A stretch of DNA of 64,000 bases from Chthoniobacteraceae bacterium (GTDB taxonomy: Bacteria; Verrucomicrobiota; Verrucomicrobiia; Chthoniobacterales; Chthoniobacteraceae). The stretch covers positions 1-64,000 of the forward strand of contig JAQGOL010000013.1 in NCBI GenBank assembly GCA_028293625.1. Reading direction: 5' to 3'. The notes below the pieces were generated by a model. That model was not told the origin of the DNA. It ran no database searches and saw only the letters and a program-made list of their open reading frames with translations. Both the position numbers and the translations under genes were made by a program. Positions within the stretch are counted from its first letter, which is position 1, and each line of letters starts with the position of its first letter. Shown one piece after another: positions 18,263-26,558 of this stretch.

Positions 18263-20466
18263 GACGGGTGAAGCTCTTTCGCAACGCCACTCACCATGGA
18301 TGGGGCGCGCCTGCGGCGGGGACGCGCGAACCGTTGGGCAAGGATCATCTCAAGAAAAACAAGCGCCAGAAGCGCCCAAAGCAACGGCTTCCAGAATTCA
18401 TGCCCGAAACGGCGCGCGTGATCGAGCGCCTTATATTCAGTCCCGTTGTGAACCAGCGTGATGTGATGCGCCGTGGCGAGGTCCTCGATTTCTTTCGCGC
18501 TCAGCTTTTGCAGATCCGACTCGCTGCGCGATGCATTGACCACGTAATGGATCGGTCCCCCGCCCGGTCCGGCCAGTGTATAAAGGCCGGGCCGTTCCGT
18601 CTTTCCAAACTCGATGACCCCGCGTTCGCCTTTTTTCACGATGGGCAGGTCGAGTGTGATTCCTTCGGGATTGGTGAGTGTGGCTTTTTTGCCTACCTCA
18701 GCGGGTGGAAAAAGCGCGATGACCGGTTTGCCGACATCGAGATTACGCGAGGGATAAATGGTGGAAGCCAGATAAACGACCAGACGTTGGAGGAGCGGCA
18801 CATAGGTTGAGCGTGTTGGCAGATTGCTCCAATCGCTGTCGATTGCGGTCGCACAGGAAATCACGTGGCCTTCTCCAAAAGATTTTTCAGCCAGGAACGG
18901 ATCGCCATTGGCCAGCCGCGCCAATGTGAGGACGTCGCCGCCTGATGCCGCCGGCTCCTTCATTTTAAACCAGATCCGGATCGCCGATTCTGAAAGGGTC
19001 CCGTTGCGGGAATCGTTGAAAAGTTCAAGCGCGGGATTTTCAAACCGCTGAGAAACAATGGAGACCGATGGGGAATTCGCGTCGCCGGCCAGTGCGCCGA
19101 GCGCCATTGGCAAAAGCCCTTTGCCATCCTTGAAGAGAGCGCCGTTATACCAGCCTTGATCAATCCGGTTGCCGGTAAACGCCAGCAAACCGCCGCCGTT
19201 TTTGACAAACTCTTCGAGGCCGCGCAGTTGCTGCTCATTAAGATTGCGCACATTGGCAAGGACCACGACGGCCGATTCCGCGAGCTTTTTTGAATCCAGT
19301 TCGTCGGCGCGGATAACCTTGGTGGAAATCAGATCCGCAAGCTCCACGCGGCCCGCGGTGTAAGGCTGGAGGGCCACCTCGGCGAAGTCGGTCTCCCCTT
19401 TGAGCGGATCGCTGCTCGGATCGCCGTTGACGAGGAGAACGGGCATCTTGTTACGAACCGGGATGCTGGCCAGGAAGACGTTGTCGGCCTTGAGAGGGTC
19501 GGCGTCGGCGGTGACTTCGACCACATGGGAACCGGGCGTTGTGAACGCATACGAGAAAAGGAGCTGCCCCTTTTCGTGCGGTGCGAGCGTGGGAAGCTGG
19601 GAGACGGCGCGCTCTTTGCCATCCACTTTGAAATAAACGCGCAGATCCTTGTAGTTGCCTTCCCCGTAGTTGCGCAGGTTGGCTCGAATCTGCACTTTTT
19701 GCCCAACACCGACCATGAGCCGGGAAAAGTCGAGGGATTCAATGGCGACGTTGTCTTTGACCTCCTGGCCGACGTCAAAGAAGGTGATGTTGGGCGGGAT
19801 CGGAAGTTTGCTGAGCTGTTCAAGGCTCTGCCCAAGAAGCGTATCCTCAGTGGCTTCAAAACTGACCCGTTGGAAATCGGTGAGCACCACAAGTTCCCGT
19901 GCCGATTCGTGCATCTGTCCGAAAACGCCGGCCGCGTACCGCAGCGCCGAAGGAACCGTTGCGCGCCCGTAACCGGCGGTCAGTTTCCCCAAGGCCTGGG
20001 TGATTCGGCCCGTATCGTAAGTGGGCTGATCAAGCAGGCCTGAACCGCCTTCTCCCATCAGGACGACCTGAACCTCGGAGCCGCGTTTGAGATCGGAAAC
20101 AATCCGGGTGGTTTCATCGCGGGCGAGCGAGAAATTGGAAACGCCGGTGCGGCCTGCTTCCATCGAGTAGCTGTTATCGAGCAGCACCACGGTGGAGCTT
20201 TTTGCTTCCCCCAGGAGCTTTTGCGCGCCGGTCCAGATCGGACGCGCCATCACGAGAGCCAGGATCACCGGGATCGCCGCGCGCACGATCATGAGGATGA
20301 TCTGCTCGATGCGCACCCGGCGTTGGTTGACCCGGATCACCGATTCGAGCAGGTGCATGGCGCCCCATTTGACCACCTCAAACCGGCTCTTGTGGAAGAG
20401 ATGGATGATGATCGGGATCGAAAAAGCCGCCAATCCTCCGAGCAAGGCGAAGTTAAGGAAGCTCAT
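18259..20466 (-). CDS. BatA-like VWA membrane protein
   Basis: 735 residues starting with the BatA N-terminal double-helix domain (MSFLNFALLGGLAAFSIPII, then RIEQIILMIVRAAIPVILAL). A VWA domain follows with metal site VVLLDNSYSMEAGR, then CARDB-like beta domains (IRANLRNYGEGNYKDLRV), a GATase-like region (VVVLANVRNLNEQQLRGLEE), and a C-terminal helix (WKPLLWALLALVFLEMILA). This architecture is standard for the aerotolerance (Bat) type proteins encoded after MoxR and DUF58 genes. It is 21 bp downstream of DUF58 and overlaps the next VWA gene by 4 bp. It probably lies in the cytoplasmic membrane with its VWA domain acting as a metal-dependent protein-binding module. Confidence 0.85.
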   Translation of the reverse strand: MSFLNFALLGGLAAFSIPIIIHLFHKSRFEVVKWGAMHLLESVIRVNQRRVRIEQIILMIVRAAIPVILALVMARPIWTGAQKLLGEAKSSTVVLLDNSYSMEAGRTGVSNFSLARDETTRIVSDLKRGSEVQVVLMGEGGSGLLDQPTYDTGRITQALGKLTAGYGRATVPSALRYAAGVFGQMHESARELVVLTDFQRVSFEATEDTLLGQSLEQLSKLPIPPNITFFDVGQEVKDNVAIESLDFSRLMVGVGQKVQIRANLRNYGEGNYKDLRVYFKVDGKERAVSQLPTLAPHEKGQLLFSYAFTTPGSHVVEVTADADPLKADNVFLASIPVRNKMPVLLVNGDPSSDPLKGETDFAEVALQPYTAGRVELADLISTKVIRADELDSKKLAESAVVVLANVRNLNEQQLRGLEEFVKNGGGLLAFTGNRIDQGWYNGALFKDGKGLLPMALGALAGDANSPSVSIVSQRFENPALELFNDSRNGTLSESAIRIWFKMKEPAASGGDVLTLARLANGDPFLAEKSFGEGHVISCATAIDSDWSNLPTRSTYVPLLQRLVVYLASTIYPSRNLDVGKPVIALFPPAEVGKKATLTNPEGITLDLPIVKKGERGVIEFGKTERPGLYTLAGPGGGPIHYVVNASRSESDLQKLSAKEIEDLATAHHITLVHNGTEYKALDHARRFGHEFWKPLLWALLALVFLEMILAQRFARPRRRRAPSMVSGVAKELHPS

Positions 20467-20487
20467 GAAACAAGACGCAATGCGGGT

Positions 20488-21384
20488 TCATCCGCGCTTC
20501 ATTCTCCGGCTGAGATAAGCGGCGAGGGCTTCGGCATACGGCTGGTCAGTGACAAAGGGAACCAGATCGACTTTATGCCGGCGGCAACCAAGCGTGAGGT
20601 CGTCGCGGAATTTATCCAGGTTGGCCAGATACGCCTCGCGCAACAGGGCCGGATCAAGCAGATGCTTGACGCCGTTTTGCTCCAGGCAATCGAACTGGGT
20701 CCAGTTTTTGAAAGGGAACTCGAGTTCATCGCGATCCCAAATCTGGAAGATGAGAATTTCGTGATGGGCATGCCGGAAATGAGCCAGCGCCTTGAGCAGT
20801 TTTGGCACATCGCCAAAACAATCCGAGATCACCACCAGCAAACCGCGCCGATGCAATTTTGGAACCAGATCGTGAAAAACGTCGCCCAGCTCGGTCTCGC
20901 CGCCCGGAACGCTCCGCTGCAGCTCGTCGATGAGCACATTCAAATGGCTTACTCGGGAGCGCGGCGGAATGTATTTGCGGATCTTGGTGTCGAAAGTCAC
21001 GAGGCCCACGCTGTCCTGCTGCTGAAGCATCAGGTAGGCGAGACTGGCAGCCAGCCGGGTTGCGTACTGATATTTGCTCACCGGTCCCCGCCCGTATCCC
21101 ATCGAGCCGCTCAAATCAAGCAGCAACGTGGCGCGAAGATTGGTTTCCTCCTCGTACTCGCGAATATAAAACCGGTCGCTCCGCCCGAACACGCGCCAAT
21201 CGATATGCCGGATTTCGTCCCCGGGCACATATTGGCGGTGCTGCTTAAATTCAACGCTGAATCCTTTATGCGGCGAACGATGCAATCCGGAGCAGAACCC
21301 TTCGACAACCTGCCGGGCGAATACCTGGAGATTGCCGATTTTTTGCAGATCGGCGGGAGATAAAAGATCGGCAACGTGCGCCAT
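20488..21384 (-). CDS. DUF58 domain protein (VWA-fold MoxR partner)
   Basis: 298 residues with the DUF58 signature near residues 40-75 ([39 protein letters not shown]). A VWA-like domain follows with metal-site [11 protein letters not shown] and VVISDCFGD. No membrane segment is present, so it is cytosolic or peripheral. DUF58 proteins are the constant companions of MoxR ATPases and VWA proteins, thought to help load or mature envelope or metal-dependent complexes. It follows the MoxR gene by 100 bp and precedes the BatA-like gene by 21 bp. Confidence 0.88.
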   Translation of the reverse strand: MAHVADLLSPADLQKIGNLQVFARQVVEGFCSGLHRSPHKGFSVEFKQHRQYVPGDEIRHIDWRVFGRSDRFYIREYEEETNLRATLLLDLSGSMGYGRGPVSKYQYATRLAASLAYLMLQQQDSVGLVTFDTKIRKYIPPRSRVSHLNVLIDELQRSVPGGETELGDVFHDLVPKLHRRGLLVVISDCFGDVPKLLKALAHFRHAHHEILIFQIWDRDELEFPFKNWTQFDCLEQNGVKHLLDPALLREAYLANLDKFRDDLTLGCRRHKVDLVPFVTDQPYAEALAAYLSRRMKRG

Positions 21385-21484
21385 GAAAGAGAGCTCTTAG
21401 TGGGATGCGGCAGGCAGCCGGTGGAGGCGAAACGGGCGCGTCGCTTCGAAGCGTCGAACTGCGCCGAACGATGCAGCCGCCGTA

Positions 21485-22546
21485 TTAAAGAACGCCTTTG
21501 GATTCACCGCGCGGCACGACTTTAAGAATGCGCTCGATGATGTCATCGACGTTAATTCCCTCAGCCTCGGCGTTAAAAGTGGGCACGACGCGATGGCGAA
21601 GGACTGGCGTCGCGAGCGCTTCAATGTCGTCGATGGTGACGTGGAAACGGCCCTTTAAGACAGCGCGCACCTTTCCGGCCAGCACGAGGTTCTGGCACGC
21701 GCGAGGTCCGGCGCCCCACTCGATGAGTTCTTTGACAAACGCGGGCGCATCGGCGGATTTGGGCCGGGTATAACGGACCAGATCGAGTACGAAATCCATG
21801 ACGTGTTCGGGCACGGGCACTTTGCGCACCACTTTCTGCAACGCAATAATCTGGTCGCCGTGGATCACGGGCTTTAATTCGGCGCCGAATGTGCCGGTGG
21901 TGCGGGCAATAATCTGGCGCTCTTCCTCGCGGCTCGGATAGCCAACCTTTACGAGGAAAATAAACCGGTCGCGTTGCGCTTCGGGCAACGGATAAGTCCC
22001 TTCCTGCTCGATCGGGTTTTGGGTCGCGAGAACAAAAAACGGTTCCTCAAGGCGCATCGTCTGGCCGCCAATGGTTACCGAATGTTCCTGCATCGCTTCC
22101 AATAACGCAGCCTGCGTCTTGGGTGGAGTCCGGTTGATTTCATCCGCCAAAATCATCTGGGCAAAGATCGGTCCCTTTTGAAATACAAACCGGCGGTGTC
22201 CACTCGTGGGATCCTCCTGAATGATGTCGGTTCCCGTGATGTCCGACGGCATCAGATCCGGCGTGAACTGGATCCGGCGAAAACTGAGATCCATGCAAAG
22301 AGAAAGCGAACGGATCATTGCCGTTTTGGCCAGCCCCGGCACACCTTCCAGCAGACAGTGGCCGCCTGCCAGCACTGCGATGATGAGCTGCTCGATCACC
22401 TCCTGCTGGCCGACGATGAATTTGCCCATCTCAGCCGTGATCCGGTTGGAAGCATCCACCAAAAGCGCCGCGGCGGCCTTGTCGTCCAATGGTTCAACCT
22501 GCGCGCGGACGGGGGTCGCTTTATCAGGGGCGGTATCGGTAGGCAT
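21485..22546 (-). CDS. MoxR-family AAA+ ATPase
   Basis: 353-residue AAA+ chaperone-type ATPase. The Walker A variant GVPGLAKTA (68-76) is diagnostic for MoxR; Walker B is MILADEINR (D135, E136), followed by [14 protein letters not shown]. Sensor-type Asn lies in [20 protein letters not shown]. The MoxR-type lid domain is C-terminal. It presumably remodels or activates the VWA-domain clients encoded directly downstream. It lies 41 bp after the putative anti-sigma gene, and the whole run is on one strand, so sigma factor, MoxR and VWA genes may share a transcript. Confidence 0.92.
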   Translation of the reverse strand: MPTDTAPDKATPVRAQVEPLDDKAAAALLVDASNRITAEMGKFIVGQQEVIEQLIIAVLAGGHCLLEGVPGLAKTAMIRSLSLCMDLSFRRIQFTPDLMPSDITGTDIIQEDPTSGHRRFVFQKGPIFAQMILADEINRTPPKTQAALLEAMQEHSVTIGGQTMRLEEPFFVLATQNPIEQEGTYPLPEAQRDRFIFLVKVGYPSREEERQIIARTTGTFGAELKPVIHGDQIIALQKVVRKVPVPEHVMDFVLDLVRYTRPKSADAPAFVKELIEWGAGPRACQNLVLAGKVRAVLKGRFHVTIDDIEALATPVLRHRVVPTFNAEAEGINVDDIIERILKVVPRGESKGVL

Positions 22547-22587
22547 TAAAATGGGGCGATCAACGGGAGGCTAAAAAGGCGGAATGG

Positions 22588-23133
22588 CTATTCGAACGAA
22601 ACCATCGGTCCGCTTTCTGCGGAAGAAGGCGGGGTGCAGATCGTCGGATCCGCTGGCTCAACAGCCGCAGGCAACCAGCCGCTGCTCTCTTCGGCAAAAG
22701 CGGCAATCGTAGCCAGGGGTGTTACAAAATTAATTTTCTCCGGGGTGACAGCGTCGGCGACAATCTTGGACATCTGCATGGCCACTTGTGCGACCTTGCC
22801 GGCCGGATCGTCCGTGCGCCAGAAAGCGGGATGTGTCAATGTGGATGCGGCGCAGGCAGCGATGCCGACCAAGGCTGCGGCCCGTTGCCAGATCGGGGTC
22901 GTTGGACGAAATGCCGAGACCGAATCGCGCTGTTCATCGGTAAGAATGCAGAAAGGCGCGCTTTCCGCCTCAAAACCTTCTTCGAGCATCTGGCGCAGCT
23001 CAATCATTTCATAAATGTCGTGCCGGCATTCCTCCGAGACAGCCAGCATCGACTCCATATAAAGCCGCACCTCCGGCTGAAGTTCGTTGAGGGCGTAATC
23101 CGTCAGGTCTTGGTCGCTGAGATTTCCTCTCAT
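22588..23133 (-). CDS. Putative membrane anti-sigma factor
   Basis: 181 residues. The N-terminal ~50 residues (LTDYALNELQPEVRLYMESM, then EECRHDIYEMIELRQML) resemble anti-sigma N-terminal helical domains, though the classical H-x3-C-x2-C zinc motif is absent. One hydrophobic segment at ~82-101 (WQRAAALVGIAACAASTLTH) could anchor it, leaving an ~80-residue tail on the far side. It starts 1 bp after the sigma factor stop, with GGAGC inside the sigma gene's end serving as ribosome site. The assignment as anti-sigma rests on this coupling and the N-terminal resemblance. Confidence 0.65.
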   Translation of the reverse strand: MRGNLSDQDLTDYALNELQPEVRLYMESMLAVSEECRHDIYEMIELRQMLEEGFEAESAPFCILTDEQRDSVSAFRPTTPIWQRAAALVGIAACAASTLTHPAFWRTDDPAGKVAQVAMQMSKIVADAVTPEKINFVTPLATIAAFAEESSGWLPAAVEPADPTICTPPSSAESGPMVSFE

Positions 23134-23134
23134 T

Positions 23135-23689
23135 TCATGCTGCTCCTTTTTTCAGGTAGATGATTTTTTCGTCTTTCTCGTCGCGCTCCATTTTGCCGCG
23201 CAGATTGCGCATGGCAGCATTGAGCAGAAAACCAACGTTCCCCACACTCAGGCCGGTGATATCACTGACCTCCTGATACGAGTGATGGTGATGAAAACGC
23301 AGGCGGACGACTTCTTGTTGATTCTTGGGAAGTTCTTTCACCAGCTCCATGAGCCGGGTGACACGCTCCTTGCGCTCAAGCTCCATGAGGGGAGTGAGTC
23401 CTTCGCAACGCTTTTGTTCAAACTCCTGTGCCTCAATATAAACGTAGCGATCTTCCTTTTTAAGGGATTTGAGCGCGCAATTGCGGCATACGGTAAAAAG
23501 CCATTGCGAGAGATGCCCCTCGATATTCTCCTGCTCCTGATTGTGCAGGCGCATGAACGTTTCCTGGACCACATCCCGGGCGCGTTCGATCTCACCCGTG
23601 ATGCTCATTGCATACTGCAGGAGCGGGCGCTCATAACGTTCAAGTGCGGTTTGGACCCAGGCGGCTTTGCGTTTTTGTTTTCCGAACAT
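23135..23689 (-). CDS. ECF-type RNA polymerase sigma factor
   Basis: 184 residues from ATG at 23689 (MFGKQKRKAAWVQTALERYE). This start gives the normal ECF length; the frame stays open further upstream but the extra 49 codons do not look like a sigma factor. Region 2 is YERPLLQYAMSITGEIERAR, followed by DVVQETFMRL. Region 4 is LPKNQQEVVRLRFHHHHSYQ, then EVSDITGLSVGNVGFLLNAAMRNLR. Coupling to the next gene suggests release from a membrane anti-sigma factor in response to an envelope signal. Its regulon may include the MoxR/VWA genes that follow, by inference from position. Confidence 0.9.
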   Translation of the reverse strand: MFGKQKRKAAWVQTALERYERPLLQYAMSITGEIERARDVVQETFMRLHNQEQENIEGHLSQWLFTVCRNCALKSLKKEDRYVYIEAQEFEQKRCEGLTPLMELERKERVTRLMELVKELPKNQQEVVRLRFHHHHSYQEVSDITGLSVGNVGFLLNAAMRNLRGKMERDEKDEKIIYLKKGAA

Positions 23690-23953
23690 GTGATCTAGGG
23701 GGTTAATGAAATTCAGGGGGTATGGCAGGTTCGGTTTCGTTGATAACCCAATGGCGGGGAATTTACTGAGAAGAAATTTCTCAAATGCGAAAAAAGTAAT
23801 TTTTCCATGCAAATCGTCGCTGACGACGCGCGACAAAGCGGAATTGCCGTGTAAAAGAATGCCTCTAATTTCCTTTCGTCGGCCCGATTGAACACGCTAC
23901 ACACCCCCAAAAAAGGCCGTCAGGCCTTCTTTCCCTCACCCTTTCTACTCCGC
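23690..23953. other. Divergent intergenic region between sigma factor and propeller gene
   Basis: 264 bp between two divergent genes, so promoters for both are expected here. Visible elements are an A/T-rich tract with gagaagaaatttctc (imperfect palindrome near 23769) and a small hairpin aaggcc-gtca-ggcctt at 23913-23928, shortly before the propeller gene start. No consensus sigma-70 promoter could be assigned with confidence. Confidence 0.4.
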
Positions 23954-26317
23954 ATGAAACAACGAACTCCATTCATCCTAGCGACCGTTTTTGCCATATC
24001 CGCCGTCAGCGCTTTTGCCGCCGACAAATACGCGGAAATGGATTACGGCCGCTTCCTTTCAGCCACTTACACGAACCTGGAGGGCAAGACCACACTCGAT
24101 GGCAAAGGATGTGTTACTAATAAAGGAATCGCTATCAAGCTCGGCAAAGACGCCACATCGGCGGTCCTTTTCGATACCGACCTGCTCCGGATGTCCGGCG
24201 GCTGGAATGGCGGCTGGATCAAGCTGAAAGGCGTCGCCTTTGATGGCGGCCATGGACCGAATCCCGGACCTGCAGCCGACGCGAAGATGGTTTTCCAAAC
24301 CAATCCCGCCCCGGGCTGGAGCCAGGGTGACAATTTTAAAGATCCGCGCAAGCTGCCGAGCGGACCCGGCGCCGCGACCGTGCCATTTGGTCCCATTCCC
24401 CACGAGTGGGCCAAATACAAAGGGCTTTATCTCAATGGTGACAATGTGGTCGTCAATTACACGGTCGGCACCGCCAGCGTGCTGGAACTTCCCGCCTCCG
24501 AAGAATCGGGCCTGATCAGCCGCACTTTTAATGTCAGCGGCAAAGGCTCCAATGCCGCCAATCTTCTGGTGGCCGATGCGCTTCCCGAAGCGACCGCTGA
24601 AATCAGTGCCGATGGCAAAACGATCGCCATTAACGACAACGCAAAAGCGGCCGATTCGCGTCTTTTCGTAACAGTCATCGGCGCACCCGAAGGCGCCAAA
24701 TTGGAATCCGCGGCAGGCCGTGTTTCCCTGCAGCTTCCCGTCTTTGCCGGCGGTGAAGCTTTCAAGGTGATCTACTTCAAGGGGACGGCGGCGGATGCTT
24801 CCAAGTTCGCCGATCTGGCAAAGGCTTCTGCCAAGCCCGGCAATCTGGTTGAACTGACCAAAGGTGGTGCATCGCATTGGCCTGAAGTAGTCAAAGCCAA
24901 GGGCGAACTCGGCAAGGATGAGGATGGCGCACCGTATGTGGTCGATACCATTCCGGCGCCTGTAGACAATGCCTACAAATCGTGGATGCGCTTCGGCGGC
25001 CTCGATTTTTTCAAGGATGGACGAGCAGCGCTTAGCACCCATAGCGGCGATGTCTGGATAGTTAGCGGTCTTGATGGGAAGCTTGAAAACGTTGTTTGGA
25101 AGCGATATGCGACCGGCCTTTTCCAAGCGCTCGGCCTTAAGATTGTGGACGACGAGGTTTACGTGCTTGGCCGGGATCAGATTACCCGGCTTCACGATCT
25201 CAATAGCGACGGGGAAGCGGACTTCTATGAGTGCTTCAACAACGACGTGCAGGTGACTCCCGGCTTCCACGAGTTCGCATTTGATCTTCAGACAGATCCC
25301 CAAGGCAACTTCTACTTCGCCAAAGGCGGCCCGGTGAATCCAGGCGGCAGTGGATGGGGTCCTTTGAGCGACCACAATGGCTGTATTTTCAAGATCTCCA
25401 AGGATGGCCAGAAGTTTGAAGTCTTCGCCACAGGCGTCCGCGCGCCAAACGGGATGGGTGTCGGTCCAAATGGCGAGATTACTTCAGGCGACAACCAGGG
25501 AACCTGGGTGCCGGTTGATTACATTCATTACGTCAAACAGGGCGAATTTATCGAAGTGCCCGACCTCGCGCACAAGCCCACTCCCCCCACCGAACGGCCC
25601 CAGCATCTCTGCTGGATCCCATACGACTGGGATAACTCCTGCGGCGGCCATGTTTGGAACACCAGCGAGAAATGGGGCCCGCTTAATGGCCAGCTCCTTT
25701 ATCTTTCCTACGGCAAGAGCTCGCTCTTTAATGTAATCCAGGAGCGTGTCGGCGAAGTTGCCCAGGGCGCGGTTGTTCGCTTCCCGCTGAAGTTTGATAC
25801 CGGCGTCATGCGTCCCCGGTTCAACCCAACAGACGGCCAGCTTTATCTGGCGGGCCTAAAGGGTTGGCAAACCAATGGCGCCAAGGATGCCGGGTTCCAT
25901 CGTGTGCGTTATACCGGCAAAACCGCCTGCATGCAAAACTCGATCCATATTACCGATAAGGGAATCCATATCGGGTTTACCAGCCCGCTTGATCCTCAGA
26001 CGGCTGCTGATCCGCAAAACTACTCGCTGCAACTGAGCAACTATCGCTGGACCAAGGCTTACGGTTCCCCGGAATACAAGCCGAGCAATCCCGAGGAAAA
26101 AGGCCGCGACGACATCAACATTACTTCCGTCAAGCTCGCTGCGGATGGGAAAAGTGTCCTGATTGAAGTGCCCGATCTAAAACCGGTCGATCAGTTCCGC
26201 TTGAAGATGAACATCAAAGGCGCCGATGGCCGCGATGTTCCGGCCGAAGTCGGCGGCACGATCAACGTTGTCGCTCCCGACGCCAAGCCAGGGGTCGTCT
26301 ATACCTCGCTCCGCTAA
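23954..26317 (+). CDS. Secreted DUF6797-type/PQQ-like beta-propeller protein
   Basis: 787 residues from ATG 23954, chosen because a clean signal peptide follows directly (MKQRTPFILATVFAISAVSA); a TTG at 23888 would add 22 unlikely residues. The mature N-terminal ~280 residues, starting YAEMDYGRFLSATYT, match the DUF6797 type domain. Residues ~330-640 form a soluble-dehydrogenase-like propeller (MRFGGLDFFKDGRAALSTHS, DVWIVSGLDG, GVRAPNGMGVGPNGEI). The C-terminus is Ig/CBM-like. No CXXCH motif is present. It is followed by a terminator and then by a pentahaem cytochrome gene, which suggests a periplasmic oxidation system. The substrate, perhaps a sugar or alcohol, is unknown. Confidence 0.75.
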   Translation: MKQRTPFILATVFAISAVSAFAADKYAEMDYGRFLSATYTNLEGKTTLDGKGCVTNKGIAIKLGKDATSAVLFDTDLLRMSGGWNGGWIKLKGVAFDGGHGPNPGPAADAKMVFQTNPAPGWSQGDNFKDPRKLPSGPGAATVPFGPIPHEWAKYKGLYLNGDNVVVNYTVGTASVLELPASEESGLISRTFNVSGKGSNAANLLVADALPEATAEISADGKTIAINDNAKAADSRLFVTVIGAPEGAKLESAAGRVSLQLPVFAGGEAFKVIYFKGTAADASKFADLAKASAKPGNLVELTKGGASHWPEVVKAKGELGKDEDGAPYVVDTIPAPVDNAYKSWMRFGGLDFFKDGRAALSTHSGDVWIVSGLDGKLENVVWKRYATGLFQALGLKIVDDEVYVLGRDQITRLHDLNSDGEADFYECFNNDVQVTPGFHEFAFDLQTDPQGNFYFAKGGPVNPGGSGWGPLSDHNGCIFKISKDGQKFEVFATGVRAPNGMGVGPNGEITSGDNQGTWVPVDYIHYVKQGEFIEVPDLAHKPTPPTERPQHLCWIPYDWDNSCGGHVWNTSEKWGPLNGQLLYLSYGKSSLFNVIQERVGEVAQGAVVRFPLKFDTGVMRPRFNPTDGQLYLAGLKGWQTNGAKDAGFHRVRYTGKTACMQNSIHITDKGIHIGFTSPLDPQTAADPQNYSLQLSNYRWTKAYGSPEYKPSNPEEKGRDDINITSVKLAADGKSVLIEVPDLKPVDQFRLKMNIKGADGRDVPAEVGGTINVVAPDAKPGVVYTSLR

Positions 26318-26340
26318 CCGCACGCTTCAATCCATAACCA

Positions 26341-26373
26341 AAAGGCTGCGTCCACTCGGACGCAGCCTTTTTT
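26341..26373 (+). terminator. Rho-independent terminator
   Basis: Perfect 10-bp stem ggctgcgtcc / ggacgcagcc (26344-26353 and 26358-26367) with a 4-nt loop and a following run of T residues. It is 23 bp after the propeller gene stop. Confidence 0.9.
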
Positions 26374-26558
26374 CTGCATTACTAAAAATGTCGGCCATTT
26401 TGATTAAACAGCTTGGCCTGCATCCCAACCGGCATTTTTTTAAGACTGTGAGATTTGATCATCACACTGATGCTGCTCTCTTGAGACGGGTCATTCGGAC
26501 TTGCTTCCTAAGCTTGATTCATCGGCGAAAAGCGCCGAAACCATTGAACTCTTTTTAA

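Noticed and set aside
20221-21363. 380-residue frame on the plus strand
   Set aside because: Overlaps the DUF58 and BatA-like genes on the opposite strand; these carry clear domain motifs while this frame does not.
24059-25375. 438-residue frame on the minus strand
   Set aside because: Antisense to the well-supported propeller gene; composition is low in typical motifs and no start context is visible.
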